Assembly: GCF_003590775.1 (NCBI RefSeq)
Contig: NZ_QYUM01000003.1
Span: 436,501-500,500, forward strand
DNA: 64,000 nucleotides
Reading direction: 5' to 3'
Source of the DNA: Sphingomonas cavernae
GTDB lineage: Bacteria > Pseudomonadota > Alphaproteobacteria > Sphingomonadales > Sphingomonadaceae
A program made the position numbers and the translations under genes. Shown piece by piece: positions 8,879 through 19,704 of this stretch (within the stretch, counting starts at the first letter, position 1; each line of letters starts with the position of its first letter). Under the pieces are notes generated by a model, which worked only from the letters and a program-made list of their open reading frames with translations, was not told the DNA's origin and did no database searches.

Positions 8879-10270
8879 ATGAGCGTCCTCTGGACATCAG
8901 AGGCCATCGCGGAAGCGACGGGGGGATCCGCTTCGGCGGATTTTTCTGTTCAAGGGGTCGCGTTCGACAGCCGCGAGATCGGGCCGCGTGACCTCTTCAT
9001 CGCGATGAAAGGCGAGGCGACCGACGGCCACCGTTTCATCGACCAGGCGTTCGCCAGCGGCGCGGCCGGTGCGATCGTCAGCGAGGCGATCGACTATCCC
9101 CACATTCTCGTCGCAGACACGACCGCGGCGCTGGGCGCCCTCGGGGTTGCTTCGAGAGCCAGAACGTCCGCGAAAATTGCGGGCGTGACCGGTTCGGTGG
9201 GCAAGACCGGGACGAAGGAAGCCTTGTTCGCAGCGCTCGATCGCTTCGCTCCCGGCCATGTCCATCGTTCGGTGAAGAGCTACAACAATCACACGGGCGT
9301 GCCGCTCAGCCTTGCACGCATGCCCGAGGACACGCAGTTCGGCATCTTCGAGATGGGGATGAGCGCGCCCGGCGAACTGGCCGCGCTGACGCGGCTGGTG
9401 CGCCCGCATGTCGCGGTCGTTACCGCGATAGCGCCGGCGCATCAAGCCTATTTCGACAGCATCGAACAGATCGCCGATGCCAAGGGCGAGATCTTTCAGG
9501 GCCTCGAGCCGGGGGGCACGGCGATCGTGCCCTTCGACAGTCCTTATCGCGATCGGCTGATCGCCGCCGCCGAGCCATATGCCGCAAAGATCCTGACCTT
9601 CGGGCATGGCGAGGGCGCCGATGTGCGCGCGCGCGATGTGGTGCGCGCAGCCAATGGCGGATCGCTGGTCACCGCGAACTTCCCCGACGCCGAATTGTGT
9701 TTCACCGTCGCCTTTCCCGGTGAGCATTGGGTGTCCAACGCGCTTGCGGTGCTCGCCGCGGTCGAGGCGCTGGGCGGCGATCTGGCGCAAGCGGGGCTTG
9801 CGCTCGCTGACCTCGAAGGGCTTGCCGGGCGCGGTGCGCGCCACCGTGTGCCGGTGAAGGACGGAACCGCGCTCGTCATCGACGAGAGCTACAACGCCAA
9901 TCCGGCGTCAATGGCCGCCACCATTCGTCAACTCGGCAAGGAAGAGGCGGAGCGGCGCATCGTGCTGCTGGGGTCTATGCGCGAACTGGGGCGCGAGTCC
10001 GACCGCTATCACGCCGAGCTGGTCGAGCCGCTGGCCGCGGCGAACGTCGATTTTGCACTGCTCATCGGAGACGAAATGCGCCCGCTTGCAAAGGCGCTTG
10101 AAGGCCGGATCGAGTTCGTGCACAGGCCCGACGCCGCAAGCGCGCTTGAGCGACTTTCCAAAATTCTCGAACCGGGTGACGCGGTCCTCATAAAGGGGTC
10201 TAATGCAATCGGGCTTTCCCGCGTCGTCGACTCTCTGGTTTCCGGCGCGCTGGGGGGCAGGACGGACTGA
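8879..10270 (+). CDS. murF: UDP-MurNAc-tripeptide D-alanyl-D-alanine ligase MurF
   Basis: Cytoplasmic ligase that adds the D-Ala-D-Ala dipeptide to complete the pentapeptide precursor. It has 463 residues, normal length. The N-terminal domain carries [20 protein letters not shown]. The ATP loop is [13 protein letters not shown] near residues 103-115. The C-terminal domain has [12 protein letters not shown] near residue 335. The start ATG at 8879 follows the palindromic element. It overlaps mraY by one base (TGATG). Confidence 0.95.
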   Translation: MSVLWTSEAIAEATGGSASADFSVQGVAFDSREIGPRDLFIAMKGEATDGHRFIDQAFASGAAGAIVSEAIDYPHILVADTTAALGALGVASRARTSAKIAGVTGSVGKTGTKEALFAALDRFAPGHVHRSVKSYNNHTGVPLSLARMPEDTQFGIFEMGMSAPGELAALTRLVRPHVAVVTAIAPAHQAYFDSIEQIADAKGEIFQGLEPGGTAIVPFDSPYRDRLIAAAEPYAAKILTFGHGEGADVRARDVVRAANGGSLVTANFPDAELCFTVAFPGEHWVSNALAVLAAVEALGGDLAQAGLALADLEGLAGRGARHRVPVKDGTALVIDESYNANPASMAATIRQLGKEEAERRIVLLGSMRELGRESDRYHAELVEPLAAANVDFALLIGDEMRPLAKALEGRIEFVHRPDAASALERLSKILEPGDAVLIKGSNAIGLSRVVDSLVSGALGGRTD

Positions 10271-11340
10271 TGCTCTATTTAATCGCAGAACAGCTTGGCT
10301 TTCCCGGTATCCTCAACCTGATCCGCTACCTGAGCTTCCGCGCGGGTGGCGCGGTGGCGACGGCGCTGCTGATCGGGCTTATCATCGGGCCGAAGTTCAT
10401 CGGCTGGCTGCGCGTGCGTCAGGGCAAGGGGCAGCCGATCCGCACCGACGGGCCGCAGACGCATCTCGCCAAGCGCGGCACGCCGACGATGGGCGGGCTG
10501 ATGATCCTGACGTCGGTCACGCTCTCGCTGCTGTTGTGGATGGACCTCAGCAACATGTTCGTCTGGGCGTGCCTTTTCGTGACGCTGGGCTTCGGCGCGA
10601 TCGGCTTTCTCGACGATTATGACAAGGTCCGCAAAGCCAGCCACAAAGGCGTTTCGGGCAAGGTTCGACTTGCGGGCGAGTTCGTGATCGCGGGGCTGGC
10701 GAGCTGGATGATCATCTCGCAGGTCGGCACGCATCTCTATGTGCCCTTCATCAACTATCCGCCGCTCGATCTCGGCTGGTTCTATATCGTCTTCGCGGCC
10801 TTCACGATTGTGGCGTTCGGCAATGCGGTGAATCTGACCGACGGTCTCGACGGGCTCGCGACCTTTCCGGTGATCATCGCGAGCCTCGCGTTCATGCTGA
10901 TCGTCTATCTGGTCGGCAACGTGAAGTACGCCGAATATCTGGGCATCCCGCACATTCCGGGTGCGGGTGACCTCACCATATTGTGCGGCGCCATGATCGG
11001 CGCAGGCCTCGCCTTCCTGTGGTTCAATGCGCCGCCCGCCGCGGTGTTCATGGGCGACACCGGCAGCCTTGCGCTGGGCGGGGCGCTGGGGACGATCGCG
11101 GTCGCCTCGCAGCACGAGATCGTGCTCGGCATCATCGGCGGGCTGTTCGTCGTGGAAGCCATGTCGGTGATCATCCAGGTCTTCTTCTACAAGCGGACGG
11201 GCAAGCGCGTGTTCAAGATGGCGCCGATCCACCACCATTTCGAGCAGATGGGATGGTCCGAGCCGACCGTCGTCATCCGCTTCTGGATCATCAGCATCGT
11301 GCTGGCATTGGCCGGCCTGTCGACGCTGAAGCTGCGGTGA
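10270..11340 (+). CDS. mraY: Phospho-N-acetylmuramoyl-pentapeptide transferase MraY
   Basis: Integral membrane enzyme that moves phospho-MurNAc-pentapeptide to undecaprenyl phosphate, forming lipid I. It has 356 residues with about ten membrane helices. The Mg and catalytic motifs are present: [10 protein letters not shown] near residue 114, [13 protein letters not shown] near 186, and [14 protein letters not shown] near 318. Its stop overlaps the GTG start of murD (GTGA). Confidence 0.95.
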   Translation: MLYLIAEQLGFPGILNLIRYLSFRAGGAVATALLIGLIIGPKFIGWLRVRQGKGQPIRTDGPQTHLAKRGTPTMGGLMILTSVTLSLLLWMDLSNMFVWACLFVTLGFGAIGFLDDYDKVRKASHKGVSGKVRLAGEFVIAGLASWMIISQVGTHLYVPFINYPPLDLGWFYIVFAAFTIVAFGNAVNLTDGLDGLATFPVIIASLAFMLIVYLVGNVKYAEYLGIPHIPGAGDLTILCGAMIGAGLAFLWFNAPPAAVFMGDTGSLALGGALGTIAVASQHEIVLGIIGGLFVVEAMSVIIQVFFYKRTGKRVFKMAPIHHHFEQMGWSEPTVVIRFWIISIVLALAGLSTLKLR

Positions 11341-12776
11341 TCGTCTCCCCAGCCTTTGCGGGCAAACGATTTGCGGTGCTTGGGCTCGCGCGCTCGGGCC
11401 TCGCGACCGTTGGCGCGCTTGTTGCGAGCGGCGCGGAGGTTGTTGCTTGGGACGACAAGCCGGAGGCGCGCGCGGCAGTCGCTGCAATGTACCCCGGCGA
11501 AGGCCGGGGTCCAGATTCGGAGCAAGCGCTGGACCCCGGCCTTCGCCCGGGTACTCTGAGCGTTGCCGATCCGCTGACGATCGATCTCGACGGTTTCCAC
11601 GGCGTCGTCGTCTCGCCGGGCGTGCCGCTCAACCGCCACCCGATCGCGCAAAAGGCGCGCGAGGCGGGTGTACCGGTGATCGGTGACATTGAACTGTTCG
11701 CGCAGGCGCGGGCGAGCCTGCCGCCGCACAAGGTGGTCGGGATCACGGGCACCAACGGCAAGTCGACGACGACCGCGCTGATCCACCATATCGTCGAGAC
11801 CGCTGGCATTCCGACGAGGATGGGCGGCAATATCGGGCTGCCGATCCTTGGCCAGGAGCCGCTGTCCGCGGGTGGGGTCTATGTGCTCGAGCTGTCGAGC
11901 TACCAGATCGACCTGACCTTCAGCCTCGACTGCGATGTGGCGGTGCTGCTCAACATCACGCCTGACCATCTCGATCGCTATGACGGATTCGAGGCGTATG
12001 TCGCGTCGAAGGCGCGGTTGTTTGAGATGCAGTCGGAGGACAAGATTGCGATCGTGGCCGTCGAAGACGAACCAACGCGCACAATTGCCGCTGATCTCAA
12101 AAATTCCGTTCAGGCTGAGCCTGTCGAAGCCCTTATTTCTTCTTTCCGCACGGCAGAAGGAAGCGAAGGCCTTCGACAAGCTCAGGCCGAGCGGGTTGAG
12201 CGACTGGTTGAAGTGTCGTCAACAGATGTGCGGGGGCAGGATCGCTGGCCCTCGCTGCAGGGGCCGCACAACGCGCAGAATACTGCCGCAGCAATCGCCA
12301 CAGCGCGCGCGCTGGGCATCGACGATGCGGGGATCTTCCGCGCGCTCGAAACCTATCCCGGCCTGCCGCACCGTATGGAGCGCGTCGCCGAGAAGCATGG
12401 CGTGCTCTACGTCAATGACAGCAAGGCGACCAATCCGACCTCGACCGCGCCCGCGCTCGCGGCTTACCCCGCGATCCACTGGATCGTCGGCGGGCGCGCC
12501 AAGACCGACGAGCTTGACGCGTGCACCGCCTTTTTCGGGCATGTTCGCGCGGCCTATACGATCGGCGAGGCGGGCGAGATGTATGCGCGGCTGCTGGCGC
12601 CGCACATGGCCGTCAGCCAATGCCGTGACCTGAAGACCGCGGTCGCGCGCGCAGCGGACGTGGCGCGCGCAGGGGAGACGGTGCTGCTGTCGCCTGCCTG
12701 TGCGTCCTTCGACCAGTTCAGCGATTATGAGGCGCGGGGCGAGGCCTTTCGCGTCGCGGTGGAGGCGCTTTCCTGA
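11337..12776 (+). CDS. murD: UDP-MurNAc-L-alanine:D-glutamate ligase MurD, with two in-frame palindromic inserts
   Basis: Cytoplasmic ligase that adds D-glutamate to UDP-MurNAc-L-Ala. The start is the GTG at 11337 overlapping the mraY stop. It places the conserved [12 protein letters not shown] at residues 10-21. The ATP loop is [11 protein letters not shown] (135-145). Family residues LSSYQ and [10 protein letters not shown] follow. The protein has 479 residues, longer than the usual 430-460. Two stretches come from palindromic elements: about residues 51-73 in the N-terminal UDP-binding domain and about 257-286 in the central domain. Both keep the frame, and all conserved blocks around them are intact, so the enzyme is probably functional. 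It overlaps ftsW (TGATG). Confidence 0.93.
   Translation: MIVSPAFAGKRFAVLGLARSGLATVGALVASGAEVVAWDDKPEARAAVAAMYPGEGRGPDSEQALDPGLRPGTLSVADPLTIDLDGFHGVVVSPGVPLNRHPIAQKAREAGVPVIGDIELFAQARASLPPHKVVGITGTNGKSTTTALIHHIVETAGIPTRMGGNIGLPILGQEPLSAGGVYVLELSSYQIDLTFSLDCDVAVLLNITPDHLDRYDGFEAYVASKARLFEMQSEDKIAIVAVEDEPTRTIAADLKNSVQAEPVEALISSFRTAEGSEGLRQAQAERVERLVEVSSTDVRGQDRWPSLQGPHNAQNTAAAIATARALGIDDAGIFRALETYPGLPHRMERVAEKHGVLYVNDSKATNPTSTAPALAAYPAIHWIVGGRAKTDELDACTAFFGHVRAAYTIGEAGEMYARLLAPHMAVSQCRDLKTAVARAADVARAGETVLLSPACASFDQFSDYEARGEAFRVAVEALS
11489..11554. repeat. Paired palindromic element, GTACCCCGG family, inside murD
   Basis: A 26-bp inverted pair with one mismatch (11489-11514 and 11529-11554). 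The 66-base unit equals 22 codons and is translated as [13 protein letters not shown]...LRPGT. Confidence 0.9.
12106..12195. repeat. Paired palindromic element, CGTTCAGGCTGAG family, inside murD
   Basis: The left arm starts at 12106 (ccgttcaggctgagcctgtc) and the right arm ends at 12195 (cgacaagctcaggccgagcg). The 90-base unit equals 30 codons, read as [10 protein letters not shown] ... [11 protein letters not shown] within the central domain of MurD. Confidence 0.85.
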
Positions 12777-14005
12777 TGGCTTCGATTCCCGGCAATGTGC
12801 AGGTTCCGCGCCCCAAGGCGAAAAAGCCGAAAAAGGCCAAGGTGCTTTCGCGCTTCGGCCGCGACAACCATTCGCCGATGAGCATCTGGTTCTGGGAAAT
12901 CGACCGGGTGCTGCTGCTGTGCGTGACGCTGCTGATCTCGATCGGGCTGATCGCGGTCGCCGCCGCCTCGCCGGCGGCTGCCGAGCGCTATTCAGACGGC
13001 GCGACGCGTTTCGATGCGCTGCACTATTTCTGGCGCCAGCTCGCCTGGGTTGTGCTGAGCGTTCCGGTGATGCTGATCGTGTCCGCCATGCCCAAGGAAA
13101 TGGCGCGGCGGCTCGCGCTGATCGGCGCGGCCATTTTCGCGGTCTGCCTTGCGGTGGTGCCCGTGATTGGCGCGGAGGTGAACGGCGCCCGGCGCTGGAT
13201 CGGGATGGGGATCGCCCAGTTCCAGCCTTCAGAATTCCTCAAGCCGTGTTTCGTCGTCGGCATGGCATGGCTGTTGTCGCTCCGCGTGCACGACAAGACC
13301 TTGCCCGTCGTGCCGATCTCGGCGTTGGGGACCGCGCTTGTGGCGCTGTTCCTGATGCGTCAGCCCGATTTCGGACAGACCGTAATTTTCTGCGCAATCT
13401 GGCTCACGCTGCTTCTGCTTTCGGGGTTGAGCGTGCGCATCCTCGCCTGGCTGGGCGCGGCGGGCGTCGCTGCGGTGATCAGCGCCTATCTGTTCTATGA
13501 TGTCGCGACGCGCCGCATCAACGACTTCCTCTTCCAGACGGGCGACACCTACCAGACCGATATGTCCCACGCGACACTGACGGCGGGCGGGCTGCTCGGC
13601 ACCGGGCCCGGCGGCGGGAGCATGAAGTTCCGCCTTCCCGAGGCGCATACCGACTATATCTTCTCGGTGATCGGAGAGGAATTCGGGCTGATCGCGTGCT
13701 TCGCGATCGCCGCGCTTTATGTGCTGATCGTCGTCCGCGTGTTCGTGAAGCTTCTCGACGAGGACGATCTGTTCCTGTTGCTCGCCTCGGCGGGCCTTGC
13801 CACGCAATTCGGATTGCAGGCAATGATCAACATGGCGGTCAACACGCAGCTTGCGCCATCCAAGGGCATGACGCTGCCCTTCATCAGCTATGGCGGATCG
13901 TCGATGCTCGCATTGTCGTTCGGCTTCGGGCTGCTGCTCGCCTTTACGCGTCGAAACCCCTATCTCCTTCGCTCGCCTTATGTTGTAAAATGGAGCGGTC
14001 GATGA
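12776..14005 (+). CDS. ftsW: Septal peptidoglycan glycosyltransferase FtsW
   Basis: SEDS-family membrane protein that polymerises lipid II at the septum together with FtsI. It has 409 residues, with a Lys-rich cytoplasmic N terminus (KAKKPKKAKV) and about ten membrane helices. The SEDS signatures are seen: GARRWIGMGIAQFQPSEF near residue 138, GLLGTGPGGGSMKFRLPEAH near 272 and MTLPFISYGGSSML near 365. One-base overlap with murD and three-base overlap with murG. Confidence 0.94.
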   Translation: MASIPGNVQVPRPKAKKPKKAKVLSRFGRDNHSPMSIWFWEIDRVLLLCVTLLISIGLIAVAAASPAAAERYSDGATRFDALHYFWRQLAWVVLSVPVMLIVSAMPKEMARRLALIGAAIFAVCLAVVPVIGAEVNGARRWIGMGIAQFQPSEFLKPCFVVGMAWLLSLRVHDKTLPVVPISALGTALVALFLMRQPDFGQTVIFCAIWLTLLLLSGLSVRILAWLGAAGVAAVISAYLFYDVATRRINDFLFQTGDTYQTDMSHATLTAGGLLGTGPGGGSMKFRLPEAHTDYIFSVIGEEFGLIACFAIAALYVLIVVRVFVKLLDEDDLFLLLASAGLATQFGLQAMINMAVNTQLAPSKGMTLPFISYGGSSMLALSFGFGLLLAFTRRNPYLLRSPYVVKWSGR

Positions 14006-15171
14006 GGATCGTGCGTCATTTCGTTCTCGCCGCCGGGGGTACGGGCGGTCATATGATCCCAGCCCATGCGCTGGCGGGGGAATTGATGTCGCGCGGCCAT
14101 CATGTCGCGCTGATCACCGATGAGCGCGGCGCGCGCATTCCGGGCCTGTTCGACGGCGCACAGACGCATGTTCTGCCAGCAGGCAGGCTCGCGGGTGGGC
14201 CCATGGGCTGGTTCAAGGCGGGGCGATCGATCCTCGCCGGACGCGCGATGGCCGCGCGGCTGTATGAGACTTTCGAGCCGAGCGCAGTGATCGGCTTTGG
14301 CGGCTATCCCGCGCTGCCCGCGCTGCTGGCTGCGACCAGCGCGAAAATTCCGACGGCGGTGCATGAGCAGAATGCGGTGCTCGGCCGCGTCAATCGTTTC
14401 CTCGCGGGCAGGGTCGACGCGATCGTCACCGCCTATCCCGACATCCAGCGGTTGAAGGATGGCTGGCGTCACAAGACGCACCTGCTCGGCAATCCGGTGC
14501 GTGACGAGGTGCTGGCGCTGCGCGACCAGCCATTCCCCGCGCTCAGCGAAGACGGTATCTTTCGGCTACTTGTCACGGGCGGGAGTCAGGGCGCGACCAT
14601 CCTATCCGATGTTGTCCCCGAGGCGCTGGGACTGCTTCCGCTGAATTTCCGCCGCCGGCTGCAGGTGACGCAGCAATGCCGCGTAGAGGATATCGACCGC
14701 GTGCGCGCAACCTATGCCGATCTGGGCATCCCCGCCGACCTCGCCACCTATCTGCCCGACCTGCCCGAGCGGCTGGGCTGGGCGCATCTGGTGATCGCGC
14801 GCGCGGGCGCCTCGACGATCGCCGAACTGACCGCCGCGGGCCGTCCCGCGATCCTCGTGCCGCTGCCTTCGGCGACCGATAACCACCAGACCTATAACGT
14901 ACGCGAGATGGTCGATGCGGGAGGCGCGCGCGCCATCCAGCAATCCGCCTTCACGCCCGTGGAGCTTGCCAAACAGATGCAGAAACTCGCGCTCGAACCC
15001 GGCGCGCTTGCCAATGCCGCGAAGCGCGCCTGGAATTGCGGACGCCCCAATGCCGCGCGCGATCTTGCCGACCTTGTCGAGAATCTCGGGCCGCAGCCCG
15101 TGGGCGGCGAGCCGATCCGCATGCGTCCGGCGCAAGCGCCTGTTATGGGCAGGCAGGGGGCCGTCGCATGA
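14002..15171 (+). CDS. murG: UDP-GlcNAc:lipid I N-acetylglucosaminyltransferase MurG
   Basis: Peripheral membrane glycosyltransferase that converts lipid I to lipid II. The start at 14002 overlaps the ftsW stop (ATGA) and places the diagnostic glycine loop [13 protein letters not shown] at about residues 9-21. A longer in-frame reading would extend far into ftsW. It has 389 residues, slightly over the usual 355-375. Further signatures are GFGGYPALP near 95, VTGGSQGA near 190 and [11 protein letters not shown] near 270, the UDP-GlcNAc pocket. It is coupled to murC by ATGA at 15168. Confidence 0.95.
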   Translation: MRIVRHFVLAAGGTGGHMIPAHALAGELMSRGHHVALITDERGARIPGLFDGAQTHVLPAGRLAGGPMGWFKAGRSILAGRAMAARLYETFEPSAVIGFGGYPALPALLAATSAKIPTAVHEQNAVLGRVNRFLAGRVDAIVTAYPDIQRLKDGWRHKTHLLGNPVRDEVLALRDQPFPALSEDGIFRLLVTGGSQGATILSDVVPEALGLLPLNFRRRLQVTQQCRVEDIDRVRATYADLGIPADLATYLPDLPERLGWAHLVIARAGASTIAELTAAGRPAILVPLPSATDNHQTYNVREMVDAGGARAIQQSAFTPVELAKQMQKLALEPGALANAAKRAWNCGRPNAARDLADLVENLGPQPVGGEPIRMRPAQAPVMGRQGAVA

Positions 15172-16586
15172 GGGGCGTGCCCACCGATATCGGGACGGTC
15201 CACTTCATCGGCATTGGCGGCATCGGCATGTCGGGCATTGCGCGCGTGATGAACAATCTCGGCTATAAGGTTCAGGGCTCCGACGCATCCGAGGGTGCAG
15301 TCGTGCAGGCGCTGCGCGAGCGCGGCATCAAGGTGACGATCGGGCACGCGCCCGAGAATCTTGGCGATGCGCGCGTCGTCGTGACCTCGACCGCGATCCA
15401 GCGCGGCAATCCCGAGGTCGAGGCTGCGCTCGAGCGTCGCATCCCCGTGGTACGCCGCGCCGAGATGCTGGCCGAGCTGATGCGGCTTAAATCGACGGTC
15501 GCCATCGCGGGCACGCACGGCAAGACCACGACGACCTCGATGGTCGCTTGCCTGCTCGATGCGGGCGGCTTTGATCCGACGGTGATCAATGGCGGGATCA
15601 TCAACGCCTATGGGTCCAACGCGCGGCTTGGCGCTGGCGACTGGATGGTCGTCGAGGCCGACGAGAGCGATGGCAGCTTCCTGCGCCTCGACGGCACGAT
15701 CGCGGTCGTCACGAACATCGATCCCGAGCATCTCGACCATTATGGCAGCTTCGATGCGGTCAAGGAGGCCTTTGTCGAGTTCGTCGAGAATGTGCCGTTC
15801 TATGGCGCGGCATTGCTCTGCCTCGACCATCCCGAGGTGCAGGCGATCCTGCCCAAGATCCGCGACCGGCGGATCGTGACCTATGGCTTTTCAGCTCAGG
15901 CCGACGTGCGCGCCGAGAATGTGACGCCGGTGCCCGGCGGCAATCGTTTCGATGTCGTGGTCCGTGATTTCGACGGCAACCTGCGCCGGATCGAGAATGT
16001 CGAGTTGCCCATGCCGGGACGGCACAATGTCCAGAACGCGCTCGCTGCGATCGGCGTCGCGCTTGAAATGGGGATCGAGGACGCGAAGATCGCGGAGGGG
16101 TTCCACAAGTTCGGAGGCGTCAAGCGACGCTTCACGCGCGTGGGCGAAGTCGACGGCGTCACCATCATCGACGATTACGGGCACCATCCTGTCGAGATCC
16201 GGGCGGCGCTGTCTGCGGCGCGCGAAGGCGTAGCGGGTCGCGTGATCGCGGTGGTGCAGCCGCATCGCTTTACGCGCCTGCGCGACCTGATGGATGATTT
16301 CCAGCAGGCCTTCAACGATGCCGACATCGTCTATGTCAGCCCCGTCTATCCCGCGGGCGAGCAGCCGATCGAGGGTATCGACGCGGCGGCGCTGGTCGAG
16401 GGGTTGAAGGTGCGCGGCCACCGTGCGGCGAGCGAGATTGCGGGTGCCGACGCGCTGGCGCAGACGCTCGCCGAGGTGTCACGCGATGGCGATATGGTGG
16501 TCTGCCTCGGCGCGGGCGACATCACCAAATGGGCCGCCGGGCTAGCCGATGCGATCCGCGATGTGCGGCAGGAGGTGGCGGCGTGA
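15168..16586 (+). CDS. murC: UDP-N-acetylmuramate:L-alanine ligase MurC
   Basis: First of the four Mur ligases. It adds L-alanine to UDP-MurNAc. The start at 15168 overlaps the murG stop and puts [19 protein letters not shown] just inside the N terminus. It has 472 residues. The ATP loop is [12 protein letters not shown] near 112-123, with DESDGSFL and [12 protein letters not shown] following. It is coupled downstream through GTGA at 16583 to the small ORF of 64 residues. Confidence 0.95.
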   Translation: MRGVPTDIGTVHFIGIGGIGMSGIARVMNNLGYKVQGSDASEGAVVQALRERGIKVTIGHAPENLGDARVVVTSTAIQRGNPEVEAALERRIPVVRRAEMLAELMRLKSTVAIAGTHGKTTTTSMVACLLDAGGFDPTVINGGIINAYGSNARLGAGDWMVVEADESDGSFLRLDGTIAVVTNIDPEHLDHYGSFDAVKEAFVEFVENVPFYGAALLCLDHPEVQAILPKIRDRRIVTYGFSAQADVRAENVTPVPGGNRFDVVVRDFDGNLRRIENVELPMPGRHNVQNALAAIGVALEMGIEDAKIAEGFHKFGGVKRRFTRVGEVDGVTIIDDYGHHPVEIRAALSAAREGVAGRVIAVVQPHRFTRLRDLMDDFQQAFNDADIVYVSPVYPAGEQPIEGIDAAALVEGLKVRGHRAASEIAGADALAQTLAEVSRDGDMVVCLGAGDITKWAAGLADAIRDVRQEVAA

Positions 16587-16777
16587 ATGATCCCTTCGCA
16601 ATCTGGTTCGATCTGTCTCGTCAGACCATCGACGCGCAGCAGGCGCAGGTGAAGGCTGCGCAACAGGCGCTTGGCGCGTTCGACAAGGCAGTCGACGCGC
16701 AGCAGGCCACCGCGAAGGCGGCGAAGGCCAATCTCGAATTGTGGAAGAGCTGGATGAACCTGTGGGGGATAAGGTGA
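16583..16777 (+). CDS. 64-residue helical protein between murC and murB
   Basis: A GTG at 16583 overlaps the murC stop (GTGA), exactly as the other dcw genes are coupled, and the frame runs 64 residues to TGA at 16775-16777. The sequence starts [16 protein letters not shown] and continues with Ala/Gln/Lys-rich repeats, ending [13 protein letters not shown]. It looks like one long amphipathic helix with aromatic ends. There is no membrane helix and no Cys. The start DPFxxWF resembles the opening of phasin-like proteins, but the resemblance is weak. The codon use matches the neighbours. The function is unknown. The position suggests a role with or near precursor synthesis, but that is inference. 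Confidence 0.7.
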   Translation: MNDPFAIWFDLSRQTIDAQQAQVKAAQQALGAFDKAVDAQQATAKAAKANLELWKSWMNLWGIR

Positions 16778-16798
16778 GCGCCCACATGATCGCACTAT

Positions 16799-16879
16799 GT
16801 ACCCCGGCGAAGGCCGGGGTCCAGGAGTCGCACGCAACGCGTTCCGGCCACTTCTGGACCCCGGCCTTCGCTGGGGTAC
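16799..16879. repeat. Paired palindromic element, GTACCCCGG family, before murB
   Basis: A 26-bp inverted pair (16799-16824 and 16854-16879) with one mismatch. It fills most of the 118-base gap between the small ORF and murB. An ATG created by the element gives murB a spurious longer frame. Confidence 0.9.
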
Positions 16880-16895
16880 GTGGCGGGGGTGCTGC

Positions 16896-17810
16896 ATGAG
16901 CGCAACCATGGCGGCTGCATCGAGCATACTGCCACCGCTCGGCGGCACGATTGCTCCCGGAGGGAGCCTCGCTGATTTCATCTGGTTTCGCACTGGCGGG
17001 CCCGCCGAATGGCTGGTGCGTCCGAAGGACGTGGAGGATCTGAGCCGCTTTCTTGCCGCGCTTGACGCTTCGCTACCGGTACTGCCCGTGGGCGTGGGAT
17101 CGAACCTGATCGTGCGCGACGGCGGCGTGCCCGGCGTGGTTGTGCGGTTGCCCAAGAGCTTCGCCAAGGTCACGATCGAACCGGGAAACCGGGTGCGCGC
17201 GGGTGGCGCGGCGATGGGGATCACCGTTGCGAGCGGCGCGCGCGATGCGGGGATTGCCGGACTTGAATTCCTGCGTGGTATTCCCGGCACTGTCGGCGGC
17301 GCGGTCCGTATGAACGCGGGCGCCTATGGCCGCGAAGCGTCGGATATACTCGTCGAAACCACGCTGGTGCTCCGCGACGGTACGGTCGAGGTGCGGCCGC
17401 TCGAAGCGCTGGGATATACCTATCGCCATTCCGAACTGCCCGAGGGGGCGATTGTTGTCGAGGCGCTGTTCGAGGGCGTCCCCGGTGATCCCAGCGAGAT
17501 TGGCGTGGAGATGGACCGCATCGCCGCCGAACGCGAGGCATCGCAGCCGCTGCGCTCACGCACGGGCGGATCGACCTTCAAGAACCCGCCCGGCGACAAG
17601 GCCTGGCGGCTGGTCGACGAGGCCGGATGTCGCGGCTTGCAGATTGGTGATGCGCAAGTATCGGAGAAGCACTGTAATTTTCTGCTCAATCTCGGTAGCG
17701 CTTCATCGGCGGAAATCGAGGAACTGGGCGAGGAAGTGCGGCGGCGGGTGAAGGCGAAGTCGGGCATCACGCTCGAATGGGAAATCCAGCGGATTGGAGT
17801 TAAGGCGTGA
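16896..17810 (+). CDS. murB: UDP-N-acetylenolpyruvoylglucosamine reductase MurB
   Basis: FAD- and NADPH-dependent reductase that forms UDP-MurNAc. The start ATG at 16896 ([10 protein letters not shown]) was chosen because a longer frame from 16797 is translated palindrome. This gives 304 residues, normal for the type I enzyme. FAD-binding features are [13 protein letters not shown] near 26, [13 protein letters not shown] near 66 and [21 protein letters not shown] near 120. The catalytic Ser lies in [15 protein letters not shown] near 222. It overlaps ddl by GTGA. Confidence 0.94.
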   Translation: MSATMAAASSILPPLGGTIAPGGSLADFIWFRTGGPAEWLVRPKDVEDLSRFLAALDASLPVLPVGVGSNLIVRDGGVPGVVVRLPKSFAKVTIEPGNRVRAGGAAMGITVASGARDAGIAGLEFLRGIPGTVGGAVRMNAGAYGREASDILVETTLVLRDGTVEVRPLEALGYTYRHSELPEGAIVVEALFEGVPGDPSEIGVEMDRIAAEREASQPLRSRTGGSTFKNPPGDKAWRLVDEAGCRGLQIGDAQVSEKHCNFLLNLGSASSAEIEELGEEVRRRVKAKSGITLEWEIQRIGVKA

Positions 17811-18727
17811 GCGACCGGTTGCACATTGCGGTTTTGATGGGCGGCTGGTCTTCCGAGCGCGAGGTTTCGCTGACGAGCGGCAATGGGGTTGCCGAGGCGC
17901 TTGAAAGCCTGGGGCATCAGGTCACGCGGATCGACATGGATCGTAACGTCGCGCAGGTGCTTGCCGGGGTTCGTCCGGACGTCGTTTTCAACGCGCTCCA
18001 CGGCACGCCCGGCGAGGACGGCACGGTACAGGGGATGCTCGATCTGATGCAGATCCCCTATACGCATTCGGGGCTCGTCACCTCGGTGATCGCGATCGAC
18101 AAGGAACTGACCAAGCAGGCACTGGTGCCGCACGGCATCCGCATGCCCCAAGGCACGATCGTCGAGAGCGAACGCCTCTACGAAGCAGATCCTCTGCCAA
18201 GGCCCTATGTGCTGAAGCCGGTCAACGAGGGGTCGTCGGTTGGCGTCGCGATCGTCATGGAGGACGGCAATTACGGTAAGCCGATCGGCCGTGATTCCGA
18301 GGGGCCGTGGAAGCATTTCGACCGACTGCTCGCCGAGCCCTTCATTCGCGGGCGCGAGCTTACCGTGGCGGTGATGGGCGACCGCGCGCTCGCCGTGACC
18401 GAATTGAAGCCCAAGACCGGCTTTTACGATTACGACGCCAAATATACCGATGGCCTGACCACACATATGTGTCCCGCCGAGATCCCCGAGGATATTGCGG
18501 CCGCGGCGATGGATATGGCGCTGCAGGCGCATCGGCTGCTCGGTTGCAAGGGCACGTCGCGGTCGGATTTCCGCTGGGATGACGAGCGCGGAATAGACGG
18601 TCTCTACCTGCTCGAGGTCAACACGCAGCCCGGCATGACGCCGCTCAGCCTGGTGCCCGAGCAGGCGAAATATTGCGGCATTTCCTATGCCGAACTGTGC
18701 GACCGGATCGTGAGGGATGCCTTATGA
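17807..18727 (+). CDS. ddl: D-alanine:D-alanine ligase
   Basis: ATP-grasp enzyme that makes the D-Ala-D-Ala dipeptide used by MurF. It has 306 residues, starting with GTG at 17807 inside the murB stop. Family motifs seen: [17 protein letters not shown] at about 7-23, [15 protein letters not shown] near 66, [12 protein letters not shown]-type loop ([15 protein letters not shown]) near 138, and [20 protein letters not shown] near 268. It is coupled to ftsQ by ATGA at 18724. Confidence 0.95.
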   Translation: MSDRLHIAVLMGGWSSEREVSLTSGNGVAEALESLGHQVTRIDMDRNVAQVLAGVRPDVVFNALHGTPGEDGTVQGMLDLMQIPYTHSGLVTSVIAIDKELTKQALVPHGIRMPQGTIVESERLYEADPLPRPYVLKPVNEGSSVGVAIVMEDGNYGKPIGRDSEGPWKHFDRLLAEPFIRGRELTVAVMGDRALAVTELKPKTGFYDYDAKYTDGLTTHMCPAEIPEDIAAAAMDMALQAHRLLGCKGTSRSDFRWDDERGIDGLYLLEVNTQPGMTPLSLVPEQAKYCGISYAELCDRIVRDAL

Positions 18728-19704
18728 GTACGGCTACCATCCGCCGCGGCCAGCCCGCGCGCGCGCGGCCCAAGGTGGGTGCCGGGCGACGCAAGGTTGC
18801 GCCCAAGAAGAAGGGGATGCTCGAGCGGCTGGCCGAACATCTGCCCGTCGGCGTCGAGACGATCCAGCGCTGGATCGGCTATGGCGTGGTTGTGACGGGC
18901 ATTGGGCTGGCGGGCACCGCTGCGACCTTCATGGGGCTGCCCCAGATGGGGGGCGTTGCGCTGGCCGAGATGGTCGGCCGCGCGGGCTTCGAGGTGAAGC
19001 GCGTCGAGGTGATGGGGATCGACCGGATGGACCGGCTGACCGTCTACGCCGTCGCGCTCGACCAGCATTCGATGGCGATGCCGCTCGTCGATCTCGACAA
19101 GGTGCGCAGCGACCTGCTGCGCTATGGCTGGATCAAGGACGCGCGCGTTTCACGCCGCCTTCCCGACACGCTGGTAGTCGACATCGTCGAGCGCAAGCCT
19201 GCGGCGATCTGGCAGAATGCGCGCGCGCTCAGCCTGATCGACCGCGACGGCGTCGTGCTGGAGCCCGTCAAGATCGAGGCGATGCCCGACCTGCCCTTGC
19301 TGATCGGGGCGGATGCAAACAGGCAGGCGCAGGCGCTGGCCGCGCTGATGGAGGCGGCGCCGTCGCTCAAGCCGATGATGGCGGGCGCGAGCTGGGTGGG
19401 CAATCGCCGCTGGGATCTGCGCTTCCAGTCCGGAGAGACGCTGGCGCTGCCCGAGGGCGAAAAGGAGGCAGCCGACGCGCTGGTGAAATTTGCGCGGATG
19501 GACGGCACCGAACGTTTGCTCGGACGCGGCTTTGTGCGCTTCGACATGCGGCTGCCCGATCGTTTCGTGGTGCGCGTGCCGCCGCAGGGTGCGGCGAAGA
19601 AGGTGGCGGCTGGCGGGACGCCTGTGGTCGAGGCGGCCAAGGATAACGGGGATGCCGCGGGGAACAAGGGGAAGGAAGACGGGGATGGCACAAGCACGGG
19701 GTGA
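18724..19704 (+). CDS. ftsQ: Cell division protein FtsQ
   Basis: Bitopic divisome protein that scaffolds FtsL/FtsB. The start ATG at 18724 overlaps the ddl stop. It has 326 residues. A basic N terminus of about 45 residues is followed by a membrane helix (about 56-78), then a POTRA domain (residues about 88-160, EVKRVEVMGIDRMDR ... IKDARVSRRLPDTLVVDIVERKPAAIW) and the beta domain. The last 35 residues are a low-complexity Ala/Gly/Lys/Asp tail. The last 20 bases overlap ftsA. Confidence 0.92.
   Translation: MSTATIRRGQPARARPKVGAGRRKVAPKKKGMLERLAEHLPVGVETIQRWIGYGVVVTGIGLAGTAATFMGLPQMGGVALAEMVGRAGFEVKRVEVMGIDRMDRLTVYAVALDQHSMAMPLVDLDKVRSDLLRYGWIKDARVSRRLPDTLVVDIVERKPAAIWQNARALSLIDRDGVVLEPVKIEAMPDLPLLIGADANRQAQALAALMEAAPSLKPMMAGASWVGNRRWDLRFQSGETLALPEGEKEAADALVKFARMDGTERLLGRGFVRFDMRLPDRFVVRVPPQGAAKKVAAGGTPVVEAAKDNGDAAGNKGKEDGDGTSTG

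Noticed and set aside
16797-16895. N-terminal extension of MurB ([10 protein letters not shown]...)
   Set aside because: These codons are the translated palindromic element. MurB begins naturally at 16896, and the extended part has no counterpart in the family.
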